Notes: a model not told the origin generated them from the sequence alone. 44,938 bases of DNA from Clostridiales bacterium (GCA_012800055.1 JAAZKA010000020.1:1-44938); one strand, 5' to 3'; positions 8,351 through 16,479 are shown, counted from the stretch's first letter. Numbers and translations are program-made.

Positions 8351-9502
8351 TTACTTCTCCTCCTTCACCGCGTAGTTGTGCTTGTATCCTGCCGCGTGCC
8401 GGTACTCGTTCTGCCGCAGCGTCGGATCCTTCCGGTCAAGCCCCTGCTCACGCCATAGGTTGATCGCTCCTGTTTTCTCCTTCGTCTTCACGTCGATCAG
8501 CCACAGCTTGCGCTTGATCAGCGGATTGACAAACAGATTTTTAATCGCTTTCCTGCGCTCCAGAGTATCCGCGCATGCACAGATGCAGCCGCGCGCGCCG
8601 CAGATCGCGAAGTACCCGACATGGCTCGTGATGTAGCCGTAGTAGTGAATCATGAAGTCGTCCGGACGGTCGTATACGCCGCCCCAGCGCTTGTTTACCA
8701 GCGCGTGCGTCAGCCGGTACGCCTCCTCCTCCGTTACGTTCGACTCGCAGACGTCGTACTCCAGGTTCGGCATATCCTTTTTCAGGAACGGCGAGATGCG
8801 GTTGTTCAGTCCGTGATGCGTCAGCGTGCAGCGGCCCATGTCGACGTCGCCCCAGTACACATCCTCCTCGCCCAGCTTGATGTGGACCGTGTTCTGCAGC
8901 TTGCCGACCGGCGGAATCGCGTTGCCGGGGCACTCCCGTACGCAGCTTCCGCAGTGGTTGCACAGCGTCCCGGTCGGAATGATCGGGTCAGGCTCAAGCA
9001 CCGCGTCGGTCATGATCATGCCGAGACGCACACGCGGCCCAAACTCCGGCGTGATGAACACCTTTGAGTAGCCCATCTCGCCCAGACCCGCGCCCATGCC
9101 CATGATGCGTACGCTCATCGCGACGTTTGGCATCCGTCCCGGTACCACCGGATCGCCGTCGCCCATGCGCTCCGCCACCGCCGGATAATGCGGGATCGCC
9201 TCTGCTCCGCAGTCCTCGATGAAGCAGCACATCGCGTACGTCAGCTTCGGTCGGAACAATGTGTTCAGTCTGTTGTAAGAGTAGAATGTGTAGTTGTGCC
9301 AATGCGTACCCGACAGGATACCGCGGTAGGTACCGCGCGGGATGCGCTGTGCCAGCATGATGATCGACTTGCACTCCGGGAAGTAGTTCAGCGGATTCAT
9401 CAGCGGCGGCGCGTCTTTGTAACGATCGATGGAACCGATGGCAATTCGGTCAATGCCCAGTTCCTTCGCCTTCTCCTTGATCATAGCAGAAGTCAATTTC
9501 AT
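8351..9502 (-). CDS. QueG-like iron-sulfur protein (paralogue 2 of 3), with extended C-terminus
   Basis: 383 residues, about 100 longer than its neighbours. It shares PRGTYRG, GAGLGEMGY and FGPRVR with them, and has the 4Fe-4S motif CNHCGSCVRECP at residues 181-192, exactly where paralogue 3 has it. The long tail contains a second cysteine cluster, CGARGCICAC (C301, C306, C308, C310), spaced unlike standard ferredoxin motifs. Such modules suggest electron transfer to a bound cofactor, cobalamin by analogy with QueG. RBS GGAG four bases before the ATG is tight. Translated between two paralogues, so the three may form one complex or act on related substrates. Confidence 0.75.
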   Translation of the reverse strand: MKLTSAMIKEKAKELGIDRIAIGSIDRYKDAPPLMNPLNYFPECKSIIMLAQRIPRGTYRGILSGTHWHNYTFYSYNRLNTLFRPKLTYAMCCFIEDCGAEAIPHYPAVAERMGDGDPVVPGRMPNVAMSVRIMGMGAGLGEMGYSKVFITPEFGPRVRLGMIMTDAVLEPDPIIPTGTLCNHCGSCVRECPGNAIPPVGKLQNTVHIKLGEEDVYWGDVDMGRCTLTHHGLNNRISPFLKKDMPNLEYDVCESNVTEEEAYRLTHALVNKRWGGVYDRPDDFMIHYYGYITSHVGYFAICGARGCICACADTLERRKAIKNLFVNPLIKRKLWLIDVKTKEKTGAINLWREQGLDRKDPTLRQNEYRHAAGYKHNYAVKEEK

Positions 9503-9517
9503 TTCTCCACGCCTCCC

Positions 9518-10390
9518 TTACGCTTCATCCGCCGGTACAGGCGGCAGAATCTCACCGAACTCGTTCTTGCGCCAGACCTCACGCTGACGGAACTTCAGAT
9601 CAAGCTTGTTCTCCACCACATCTTCCAGCGCTGCCACACATGTGCGCGTACATACGGCGGCCTTGCGGTCGATTCCCTCGACGGTCTCTCGCACCGCGCC
9701 GTACATCACGGTCTCCATGTACCCTGCCTTCGCGGCACCATTTTGACACTTCGCGCACGCACGGATGTTGCATGTGTACACCGGCATATGTTTTCCCGCA
9801 ACGTTTATGTCCGTGATCTCCGGCCCCAAAGCATTCAGCGGACAGATCGCCGCACAGCGTCCGCACTTAGTGCAGACGGGCTTCTCCAGCAGCGGGTCAC
9901 TCTCGCACTCCGCGTCGGTGACAATGATCGCAAAGCGCTGACGCGGTCCGAAGCGCGGAGTCAGTACCTCACCGGACATGCCGATCTCACCAAGACCTGC
10001 CGCGACCGCGCAGTAGTTGAAGTCCGGGTCGCACGGCCCGCTCACGCCCGCAACACCCGTGTGCAGCCCGGGCGTCAATGGCATCGCCTCCCAGCCCATG
10101 CGCTCGATCGCCGTTGCGGTCTCGTAGAGCGTCTCGGCCACGAACTCGTTGGCAAGCCAGCCCTGCCCGAACGATCCGTAGTCTCCGAAGTTGACGCCCT
10201 CCTCGATCCCGCGCAGTGTCCCTCTTGTGATACGCCGGCCGATCACGACGACTGTCTTCGCCTCCGGGAACAGGCTGAACGGATTCTTCACCGCGTCCAA
10301 GTCCTCGAAACGTTCACGTCCGGCAAAGCCCACGAAGTCCGCCAGTGCCGCCCTTGCCGCTTTACGGACACTTTCCTTAAAGTCTGCCAT
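9518..10390 (-). CDS. QueG-like iron-sulfur protein (paralogue 1 of 3)
   Basis: 290 residues and first gene of the operon. Shared family blocks are TRGTLRG, AGLGEIGMSG, FGPRQRF and the 4Fe-4S motif CTKCGRCAAICP (C173, C176, C179, C183), followed by a second Cys group CNIRACAKC. The pattern of RG-x-x-RG followed by the GLGE-x-G block is common to all three tandem proteins and resembles the cobalamin-binding half of QueG-type enzymes. Starts behind AAGGAG. A consensus promoter lies about 95 bases upstream. Queuosine use elsewhere in the window is suggested by queT, but three non-identical QueG-like copies argue for additional chemistry. Confidence 0.75.
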   Translation of the reverse strand: MADFKESVRKAARAALADFVGFAGRERFEDLDAVKNPFSLFPEAKTVVVIGRRITRGTLRGIEEGVNFGDYGSFGQGWLANEFVAETLYETATAIERMGWEAMPLTPGLHTGVAGVSGPCDPDFNYCAVAAGLGEIGMSGEVLTPRFGPRQRFAIIVTDAECESDPLLEKPVCTKCGRCAAICPLNALGPEITDINVAGKHMPVYTCNIRACAKCQNGAAKAGYMETVMYGAVRETVEGIDRKAAVCTRTCVAALEDVVENKLDLKFRQREVWRKNEFGEILPPVPADEA

Positions 10391-10483
10391 GTTTTCACTC
10401 CTTTTGGATCAATGGATTTCCGCATTTCATTCAGCATGGATGAACATATTCTATAATATCTCATCTATGCCGAAATCAATGTA

Positions 10484-10512
10484 AGTATAACATACCTGCC
10501 TTCCCATGTCAA
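10484..10512 (-). promoter_or_regulatory. Sigma-A promoter of the QueG-like operon
   Basis: Minus strand TTGACA (10512-10507), 17-base spacer, TATACT (10489-10484). The leader before the first gene is about 87 bases. Confidence 0.85.
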
Positions 10513-10514
10513 GA

Positions 10515-10550
10515 TAAAAAGACGGCGTGCGTTCCAAAATAACGCACGCT
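10515..10550 (-). terminator. Intrinsic terminator after the deacetylase gene
   Basis: GCGTGCGTT pairs with AACGCACGC around a 7-base loop (10525-10549). A minus-strand CTTTTT run follows three bases later. It separates the deacetylase from the QueG-like promoter. Confidence 0.75.
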
Positions 10551-10557
10551 GTTTTGT

Positions 10558-11892
10558 CTATTGCGCTGTCATTGACTCGCTGTACCGCAGTGTCCATGCC
10601 TGCAGCCTGAGGCGGTCGGAAAGGTAGTCGTCCCGCAGCGTGGGCGTATGTACCCAGGTGCCGCGAACGGTGAACCTCTCAAGCTTTGGAAACGCCGCGA
10701 TCGAGTTCATCTGCACGCGCGGCGTCACCGTCACGTTCTGCGCACCCGTCAGCGTATCGATCATCGCGTAAAGGAAGTCCGCAGGCCCAAGATCATGTGC
10801 CCCCACGCGTATCCTGACCGGCAGAAACCGTGTCACGTCGATCTCCCGCACTGCCGTCCGTACATCCTCCGCACGCACTGTCACGTCTTCTGTCACCGCA
10901 TACGGCGGTTCGAGGAAGCCGTAAACCTTCTCTGGCGTATATCTGTCCGCACCGCGCAGAAAGCTCACGCATGCAAGGAACATGTCTGCGACCGACAGCG
11001 ACGGTGTGTCCAGCGGTGCAAGCTCCCGTGAGAGCGCCTCCCGCATCACCGGCAGCAGTGCAGGCGTCACATCTTTGCGCGGCCGCTCATTTTCTTCCAG
11101 TGTGCGCAGATCGGTGATCTCGAAGCGGTCGTCGGACTTTACCATCCGGATGAGCGAACGGAAGGTGGCATAGTACCGCGCGGTCTCCTCGGCTGTCCGC
11201 CGCGGGCACATCTCCCACTCGCCCCACGCGTGTTTATTCTCACGCATATAGTTCACACCGTCCCAGAACTGCAGATGCTCTGCCATGTTCGGATGTGTGT
11301 AGACGATCACGTAATCCTTCTTTGCAAAACCGTCGAGGATGTCCGGCAGCTCACGGCGCGGTTGACCGAACGCGATGCTCTCAACCGCGTCCGTATAGGC
11401 GATGTGGCGTGCATTGCAGTAGTTGATCGCGCTGCACTTCTCGTCGACAATCACCGTATCGCAGTAAAACGGGATCCCCAGATCGGCATACAGGTACATC
11501 GCCACGTAACTTTTGCTGTCTCCCGGCGGTACCGCGAACAGGCAGCGGTCACGGTCGAACACCGCGTGCAGCATCCCCAGCCCCTCGCACTCCGACTTCG
11601 CCGCCGTCAGATACGCCGTGTCGAAGTCCTTGCAATCGGTCTGTTCACAGATGTCCGGGTGAAGGCTGTGGCCGTAGGTGTGCGAGCCGATCTCATGCTT
11701 TTTCAGTGCCTCGATCACGTCAAACCGTCCCCACGCGGCGAGCTGACGCGCCAGCAAACCCACCACCGCGAAATGCCCGCGGATGCCGTTTTGCGTCAGT
11801 ATCGTCGCAAGCTCGAGGATTGCGTCCGCACTTTTGGGTGCGGTGAAATCCTCCGTATCGAAGAAAAACATCAGCTTTGTCTTGTGTGACAT
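10558..11892 (-). CDS. Polysaccharide deacetylase (NodB-like) family protein
   Basis: 444 residues. The catalytic NodB core is N-terminal: FFDTEDF at residues 10-16 (metal and base Asp) and the H-x3-H metal motif HTYGH (H71, H75) preceded by EIGS. These enzymes remove acetyl groups from N-acetylated glycans or related amides. There is no signal peptide, so a cytoplasmic substrate is likely. The C-terminal 150 residues are an extra region I do not recognise. The start at 11892 is chosen because AGAGGAAG lies just ahead, while the upstream in-frame ATG has no ribosome site. It follows the ImmA-type gene by 80 bases on the same strand. Confidence 0.8.
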   Translation of the reverse strand: MSHKTKLMFFFDTEDFTAPKSADAILELATILTQNGIRGHFAVVGLLARQLAAWGRFDVIEALKKHEIGSHTYGHSLHPDICEQTDCKDFDTAYLTAAKSECEGLGMLHAVFDRDRCLFAVPPGDSKSYVAMYLYADLGIPFYCDTVIVDEKCSAINYCNARHIAYTDAVESIAFGQPRRELPDILDGFAKKDYVIVYTHPNMAEHLQFWDGVNYMRENKHAWGEWEMCPRRTAEETARYYATFRSLIRMVKSDDRFEITDLRTLEENERPRKDVTPALLPVMREALSRELAPLDTPSLSVADMFLACVSFLRGADRYTPEKVYGFLEPPYAVTEDVTVRAEDVRTAVREIDVTRFLPVRIRVGAHDLGPADFLYAMIDTLTGAQNVTVTPRVQMNSIAAFPKLERFTVRGTWVHTPTLRDDYLSDRLRLQAWTLRYSESMTAQ

Positions 11893-11972
11893 ATCTTTCT
11901 TCCTCTGTTTTCTCATGTTCGATCAAAGCGATGACCGCGTCGACATATGAAGTAAATCCTATGATTCCGCTG

Positions 11973-12479
11973 TCATCCCGCGAGAAAATCCGCGCGGCAG
12001 CTCTGCCACAGCGCCGGATAGCCGCGCGCCGCCATCGACTGCAGCTTGATCGCCACCAGCTCCTCCGGCAGCCCGAGATATGCCGCCAGCGTCTGCGGAC
12101 TGTCCCCCGCGTGCTCGAGCACATCACTGTCGGAGATCAACACTGCCGCCGCGAAAATATTCGCCTCATATTCCGTACGGTCTCCGCCGGTCGCGCGGGC
12201 ATACTCCAGCAACGCGTGACACTCCGCCTGCGCCTGATGCAGCAGATCATGCCCCAGTTCATGCGCAACAATCAGACGCCGCTCCTGTTCCCCGAGCGCC
12301 GCGTTGACGGTGATGTAGCGGTCATCCCCTATGCGCAGATAAAACCCGCGCAGCCGTCACAGCTCCTTGAACCGCACCTGCACGCCCGCCGCCTCCGCAA
12401 GGTCGCAAGGCTCGCGTGAGCCGCACTGCTCGATCAGCCGGTCGGCCTCATCCTCGATTACACGCTTAGGCAGGCTCAT
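11973..12479 (-). pseudogene. ImmA/IrrE-type metallopeptidase gene interrupted by an in-frame TGA
   Basis: From an ATG at 12479, overlapping the XRE gene's end by 14 bases, one frame runs 169 codons to 11973. Codon 41 (12359-12357) is TGA, where family members have a Gly in a LGxLxGFY-type stretch; a GGA to TGA change fits. Downstream the frame is intact and convincing: IVAHELGHDLLH gives the HExxH zinc motif (H73-H77), followed by EYEANIFAAAVLI, the usual third-ligand region. Nearby genes end in TGA, so the standard code applies. It is a nonsense pseudogene, a read-through gene or a sequencing error. Intact relatives cleave their partner XRE repressor after DNA damage or other stress. Confidence 0.8.
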
Positions 12480-12852
12480 GCTTTTCCTTCTCCCCACACG
12501 CACCCCGGGATTCCTCATACAGTTCACGGATCGCGCGCATCACCAGCTCCCGATCCTCATCCCCGAGCTTCCCGCCCGCAAACAGCGCCGACGCCTCTTC
12601 GAGAAACCGCCGCACATCTGCCGGCGGCTGGTCCGTAATCCCCGCAATCGGCGTATCGTCGTGCAGAAGCGCGTCCACCGGCACGCCGAACAGATTTGAG
12701 ATGCGCAGCAGCACATCCGCCTTCTTCGGCATGCAAATCCCCTGCTCATAGTTGATCAGCGTCCGCGATGTCAGCCCTAAAGTCTGTGAAAGCTCCTTCT
12801 GCGTCATGCGCTTCGACTTGCGCAGCGCCCGCAGCTTATCCCCGAACGTCAT
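12466..12852 (-). CDS. XRE-family HTH repressor, partner of the ImmA-type protease
   Basis: 128 residues with an N-terminal Cro/CI helix-turn-helix at about 3-60 (LRALRKSKRMTQKELS, then GLTSRTLINYEQG, a typical recognition helix) and a C-terminal region of about 65 residues likely used for dimerisation or proteolysis. The ATG at 12852 follows AAAGGTG. It is arranged like ImmR/ImmA of ICEBs1 or DdrO/IrrE of Deinococcus: repressor, overlapping protease gene, divergent target. The target here is a Y-family polymerase, and a 15-bp palindrome overlaps both promoters, so autoregulation together with control of the polymerase is the simplest reading. Family sure, regulon inferred. Confidence 0.85.
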   Translation of the reverse strand: MTFGDKLRALRKSKRMTQKELSQTLGLTSRTLINYEQGICMPKKADVLLRISNLFGVPVDALLHDDTPIAGITDQPPADVRRFLEEASALFAGGKLGDEDRELVMRAIRELYEESRGACGEKEKHEPA

Positions 12853-12899
12853 TCGTCTTTCACCTTTCTGATTATTATGAATGTATTTTCTGTTTTCTA

Positions 12900-12928
12900 T
12901 TGACAAATGAATGTTGTGCGTGTATACT
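12900..12928 (+). promoter_or_regulatory. Promoter of the Y-family polymerase gene
   Basis: TTGACA (12900-12905), exactly 17 bases, TATACT (12923-12928). This is a near-perfect sigma-A promoter whose -10 lies inside the palindrome at 12920-12934, so a bound repressor would block it. Confidence 0.85.
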
Positions 12929-12934
12929 ATACAC
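12920..12934. promoter_or_regulatory. Palindromic operator shared by divergent promoters
   Basis: GTGTATA-C-TATACAC is a perfect 7+1+7 inverted repeat. It overlaps the -10 elements of both the plus-strand polymerase promoter and the minus-strand XRE promoter. It is the expected kind of site for the adjacent XRE repressor. Confidence 0.75.
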
Positions 12935-12953
12935 AATGTGAAGTTTGTTTCAA
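12926..12953 (-). promoter_or_regulatory. Promoter of the XRE-ImmA pair
   Basis: Minus strand TTGAAA (12953-12948), 16-base spacer, TATAGT (12931-12926). Weaker than the opposite promoter and overlapping the same palindrome. Confidence 0.7.
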
Positions 12954-12994
12954 GTATAATGCATGAGCCTCCGTTTGTCAAGGGGTGAACCACT

Positions 12995-14173
12995 TTGGAG
13001 CGAGAAATCCTGCATTGCGACCTCAATAACTTCTACGCGTCGGTCGAGACACTCTTTGACCCGTCGCTTGCCGCTCGTCCGACGGCGGTCTGCGGCAGTG
13101 TCGAGGAGCGGCATGGGATCGTCCTGGCGAAGAATCAGCTCGCCAAGCGCTTCGGCATCCTCACCGGCGAGGCGGTCTGGGAGGCCAAGCGCAAGTGCCC
13201 GGAGCTGACCATCGTCCCGCCGCATCATGACCGCTACCTCGACTACGCCCGGCGCGTACGGTCGATCTACGCGCGCTACACCGACCTCATCGAGCCGTTC
13301 GGCATCGATGAGGCGTGGCTCGACGTCACCGGCTCGCAGTCCGCTTTCGGACCCGGGCCGCGCATCGCCGACGATATTCGTAAAAGCGTCAAGCACGAGA
13401 CCGGCCTGACCGTCTCCGTCGGTGTCAGCTTCAACAAGGTTTTCGCGAAGCTCGGGTCGGACCTCAAGAAGCCCGACGCCGTCACGGTCATCCCCAAGGA
13501 GACCTTCCGCGAACAGCTCTGGAGCCTGCCGGCGTCGGAGATGCTCGGCGTCGGACGTTCGACCTACCGACAGCTCGAGAACCTGGGCATCCACACGCTC
13601 GGGCAGCTCGCGGAAACCGACCCGGAGTATCTCAAGCGCAAGTTCGGGAAGAACGGCGCGCTGCTGTGGGTCTTTGCCAATGGGTTAGACCAGAGCCGCG
13701 TGATGCACATGGACGAGACACCGCCGGTCAAAAGCGTCGGGAAGGGCGATACGCCGCGCGCCGATTTGACCGAGAACGCGCAGGTTTATACAATGCTCTA
13801 CCGTCTCGCGCAGGACGTGGGAAAACGTCTGCGGGCGGAAAAACTCACGGCGACAAGCGTACAGGTGTCCGTGCGTGACAATACCCTTGTGATACGTCAG
13901 TTCCAATGTCCTCTTCCCCATCCTACCCGCGACGCGCTCACCATCGCGCAGACCGGGTACGAGCTGTTCCGGCGTCAGTATGACTGGTACAAGAACATAC
14001 GTTCCCTCTGCATCCGTGCCATACGTCTGATCCCCGAGGACGCACCCGTGCAGCTCGACATGCGCTGGGACTGCCGTACCCTCGACCGCCGTGAACGCAT
14101 CGACCATGTCCGCGACGTCCTCGCCGAACACTGCGGGCGGGAGGTGCTCATCCCCGCGTCTCTGCTGTCATGA
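12995..14173 (+). CDS. dinB: Y-family translesion DNA polymerase (DinB/Pol IV-like)
   Basis: 392 residues. Catalytic palm residues are clear: D9 in CDLNNFYASVE and D105-E106 in GIDEAWLDVT. Y14 sits where Y-family enzymes carry the steric gate. A helix-hairpin-helix region (LGVGRSTYRQLENLGIHTLG) and the little-finger domain follow. No beta-clamp motif can be assigned with certainty. The start is TTG, preceded by AAGGGGTG, with a strong promoter about 70 bases upstream. No LexA-type GAAC-N4-GTTC box is present there. The product copies past DNA lesions with low fidelity; divergence from an XRE/ImmA pair suggests repression lifted by stress. Confidence 0.9.
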   Translation: MEREILHCDLNNFYASVETLFDPSLAARPTAVCGSVEERHGIVLAKNQLAKRFGILTGEAVWEAKRKCPELTIVPPHHDRYLDYARRVRSIYARYTDLIEPFGIDEAWLDVTGSQSAFGPGPRIADDIRKSVKHETGLTVSVGVSFNKVFAKLGSDLKKPDAVTVIPKETFREQLWSLPASEMLGVGRSTYRQLENLGIHTLGQLAETDPEYLKRKFGKNGALLWVFANGLDQSRVMHMDETPPVKSVGKGDTPRADLTENAQVYTMLYRLAQDVGKRLRAEKLTATSVQVSVRDNTLVIRQFQCPLPHPTRDALTIAQTGYELFRRQYDWYKNIRSLCIRAIRLIPEDAPVQLDMRWDCRTLDRRERIDHVRDVLAEHCGREVLIPASLLS

Positions 14174-14216
14174 TTGATCAAACGTTGCAGAGTTGGTAAA
14201 GCTGCGCTTCATCAAT

Positions 14217-14279
14217 ACCCACCGCGCCGCACTGTTCGTGAAAAAAGTGATCCTGTGCTTCTTCACCGACGCGGTGGGT
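14217..14279. repeat. Long-loop inverted repeat between convergent genes
   Basis: ACCCACCGCG (14217-14226) pairs with CGCGGTGGGT (14270-14279); GTGAA and TTCAC within the loop can extend the stem. No clear U tract follows. It may act as a two-way terminator in the 137-base gap, which otherwise shows nothing. Confidence 0.45.
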
Positions 14280-14310
14280 GCGACCTGCACGCAGCTTTCT
14301 CACTCGCCCG

Positions 14311-14934
14311 TCAGCTCGCGACAGCCTTCATCCATTCCTGCGCAATGAGTCGGTGGCCCTCGAAGGTCGGATGCACGCCGTCGGCGGTCAGCGAGGCGGG
14401 TGACGAGCAGACAGCCGCCTGATAGAAGATGCCGTCGAGCGGGATGAACGCGTCGGCGTAGCGCAGCGCGATGCGGCGTACGACCTGGTTGACCTCCCAC
14501 AACCGCACGCGCCACTCCTCCGGGAAACAGCCGTGGTGGAACGCGAACGGCTCCAGCATCACGAGCTTTGAACCGTAGTGGACGGTCTGCTCCACGATGC
14601 GCGCGAGGTCCCCTTCAAACTTCACGATGTCGTAGGGGATCTCCGGATTCGCGTACGGGTGCCAGACATTGTTGATGCCGATGAGGATGGAGACAACATT
14701 GGGGCGCAGCTCGAGCGTATCCTGCTGCCAGCGCTCAACAAGATGTTCTACGCGGTTGCCTCCGATGCCGCGGTTGTAAATGGTCAGCTCGTAGTCCGGG
14801 TAGAGTGAGCGCAGCATCCCGGCGCACATCGCGGGATAACCCTGCCCGAAGCCGTGAGAGTCGGGACGCGTACGGCCGGCGTCTGTGACGGAGTCTCCCT
14901 GGAAGACAATGACGGCGTTCTTGCGAAACAGCAT
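14311..14934 (-). CDS. SGNH/GDSL-family hydrolase
   Basis: 207 residues with the four SGNH blocks: FQGDSVTDAG (nucleophile S15), the block I-II region with NRGIGGNR (Gly and Asn oxyanion), ILIGINNVW (block III Asn), and LTADGVHPT near the end (catalytic Asp-His). These are esterases or acetylhydrolases acting on acetylated sugars or lipids. No signal peptide, so it probably acts inside the cell. RBS AAAGGTG, with its own promoter just upstream. It lies opposite a DegT-type aminotransferase gene. Substrate unknown; removal of O-acetyl groups from sugars is a common role of this branch. Confidence 0.85.
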   Translation of the reverse strand: MLFRKNAVIVFQGDSVTDAGRTRPDSHGFGQGYPAMCAGMLRSLYPDYELTIYNRGIGGNRVEHLVERWQQDTLELRPNVVSILIGINNVWHPYANPEIPYDIVKFEGDLARIVEQTVHYGSKLVMLEPFAFHHGCFPEEWRVRLWEVNQVVRRIALRYADAFIPLDGIFYQAAVCSSPASLTADGVHPTFEGHRLIAQEWMKAVAS

Positions 14935-14968
14935 GGAATATTCACCTTTCCCTATGTGAGTTTTCTAC

Positions 14969-14997
14969 ATTATATCGCATTCTTTTCTTGATTTCAA
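14969..14997 (-). promoter_or_regulatory. Promoter of the SGNH hydrolase gene
   Basis: Minus strand TTGAAA (14997-14992), 17-base spacer, TATAAT (14974-14969). Confidence 0.8.
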
Positions 14998-15039
14998 GAG
15001 AGAACGCGCGAATTGTATTATTTTCTCATCAAAATACTC

Positions 15040-15068
15040 TTGTGGGAACGGTGCGTTTGTGTTATACT
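15040..15068 (+). promoter_or_regulatory. Promoter of the DegT-type aminotransferase gene
   Basis: TTGTGG (15040-15045), 17 bases, TATACT (15063-15068), about 60 bases before the start codon. Confidence 0.7.
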
Positions 15069-15126
15069 GAATATATGGTTCCTGATGTTCGCTTATCAAT
15101 GGATCATTGTACGGGAGGTTACTGTT

Positions 15127-16377
15127 ATGACCAAAGCAGATCTTGCCATCAACGGCGGTGCGAAAGCCATACCGCGTCCCTGCTCCGCACGCTACGCCAC
15201 CGACGGCCGTGAGAAGGCCGCGCTCAACGCCCTGATTGACCGTGCCATTGAAACCGGCAATAACGTCGGCTACAACGGTCCCGAAGAAGAAGCCCTCTGC
15301 CGTGAGTTTTCCGCGCTGCTGGGCGGCGGCTATACGGACGGTGTCAACGGCGGTACCAACGCTGTCTACGTCGCTCTGCGCGCACTCAATCCCGAGCCGT
15401 TCTCCGAGGTCATTGTCGGCGCCATCACCGACCCCGGCGGCATCATGCCCATCCTCATGTGCAACTGCATTCCCGCCGTCGCCGACGTTGAGAAGGGTTC
15501 CTACAACACCTCCGCCGAGGAGATTGCCAAGCTCATCACTCCCCTCACCGCCGCCATCATCGTCCCGCACATTGCCGGTGAACCGGCCGATATGCGCGAG
15601 ATCATGAAGCTCGCCAATGAGAAGGGTATCCCGGTCATCGAGGACTGCGCGCAGTCCCACCTTGCTAAGCTCGATGGAAGGCCCGTCGGCACCTGGGGCG
15701 CCTTCGGCGCTTTCTCCACGATGTTTGGCAAGCACTTCTGCACCGGCGGTCAGGGCGGTCTCGTCTACACCAAGGATCAAGACATGTACTGGAAGGTCCG
15801 TCAGGCCGCCGACCGCGGCAAGCCCTTCGGTCTTCCGGAAGGTTCCACCAACTGCATCGCCTCACTCAACTGCAACCTGCAGGAGTTCGGCGCCGCGATC
15901 GGACGTGTCCAGCTGCGCAAGCTGCCGCGCTTCGGCGAGGACCGCCGCAAGGTCGCCGCAAAGCTTGCCGCCGGATTCGCCGACATCCCGTCGGTCATGA
16001 TTCCGAAACTCGTCGACGGTGCCGAGAGCGTCTACTGGTTCTGGCGTCTGGGCGTCAACCTTGAAGGGCTGAGCTGCACAAAGGACGAGTACGTCAAGGC
16101 GCTCGCCGCCGAAGGTGCGAATGTCTCCCTCAACTACAAAGCCGCGCTGCCGTCCACCTTCGACTGGTTCAAAAACCGCCGTGCGTTCGGTACCCACGGT
16201 TTCCCGTGGACCAGCCCCGAGTATAAGGGCACGATGAACCGCGACTTCCCCATCCCCAACGCCATCGAAGTCACCGATACCCAGTATAACCTCTACATCA
16301 ACGAGAGCTGGACCGATGAGGACATCGCCTACACCCTCGCCGCGTATAAAAAGGTTGACGAAGCCTTCCGCGCATAA
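15127..16377 (+). CDS. DegT/DnrJ/EryC1/StrS-family PLP aminotransferase
   Basis: 416 residues of the sugar aminotransferase fold (type I PLP). Visible are NGGTNAVYVALRAL (cofactor phosphate loop), IPVIEDCAQSH (Asp and Gln around the pyridine ring), and STMFGKHFCTGGQGG with the Schiff-base Lys. The N-terminal ADLAINGGAKAIP is typical of the AHBA-synthase-like branch and of many uncharacterised clostridial copies. Start chosen at ATG 15127 behind GGGAGG; no ribosome site supports upstream ATGs. Ends before a perfect hairpin. Likely makes an amino sugar or cyclitol amine, but no dehydratase or nucleotidyltransferase is adjacent, so the pathway is open. Confidence 0.85.
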   Translation: MTKADLAINGGAKAIPRPCSARYATDGREKAALNALIDRAIETGNNVGYNGPEEEALCREFSALLGGGYTDGVNGGTNAVYVALRALNPEPFSEVIVGAITDPGGIMPILMCNCIPAVADVEKGSYNTSAEEIAKLITPLTAAIIVPHIAGEPADMREIMKLANEKGIPVIEDCAQSHLAKLDGRPVGTWGAFGAFSTMFGKHFCTGGQGGLVYTKDQDMYWKVRQAADRGKPFGLPEGSTNCIASLNCNLQEFGAAIGRVQLRKLPRFGEDRRKVAAKLAAGFADIPSVMIPKLVDGAESVYWFWRLGVNLEGLSCTKDEYVKALAAEGANVSLNYKAALPSTFDWFKNRRAFGTHGFPWTSPEYKGTMNRDFPIPNAIEVTDTQYNLYINESWTDEDIAYTLAAYKKVDEAFRA

Positions 16378-16393
16378 GACCTCCGGGATATGG

Positions 16394-16427
16394 CAAGAGC
16401 CGCTGTGTTTTCTCACAGCGGCTCTTG
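16394..16427. terminator. Bidirectional intrinsic terminator
   Basis: A perfect 14-base-pair stem, CAAGAGCCGCTGTG with CACAGCGGCTCTTG, around loop TTTTCT, placed between the convergent aminotransferase and GH3 genes. Confidence 0.85.
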
Positions 16428-16479
16428 TTATGCATCTGCAGGGATACGGTGCGCCGTGTCTCTGCGAGAAGCATCCACT

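Noticed and set aside
12357-12359. Alternative genetic code (TGA as Gly)
   Set aside because: Several ordinary genes here, for example those ending at 701, 1518 and 35898 or nearby, use TGA or TAA stops normally, so TGA is a stop in this genome.
12955-12960. Second -10 (TATAAT) before the Y-polymerase gene
   Set aside because: No acceptable -35 lies 16-18 bases upstream; the promoter at 12900-12928 is far better.
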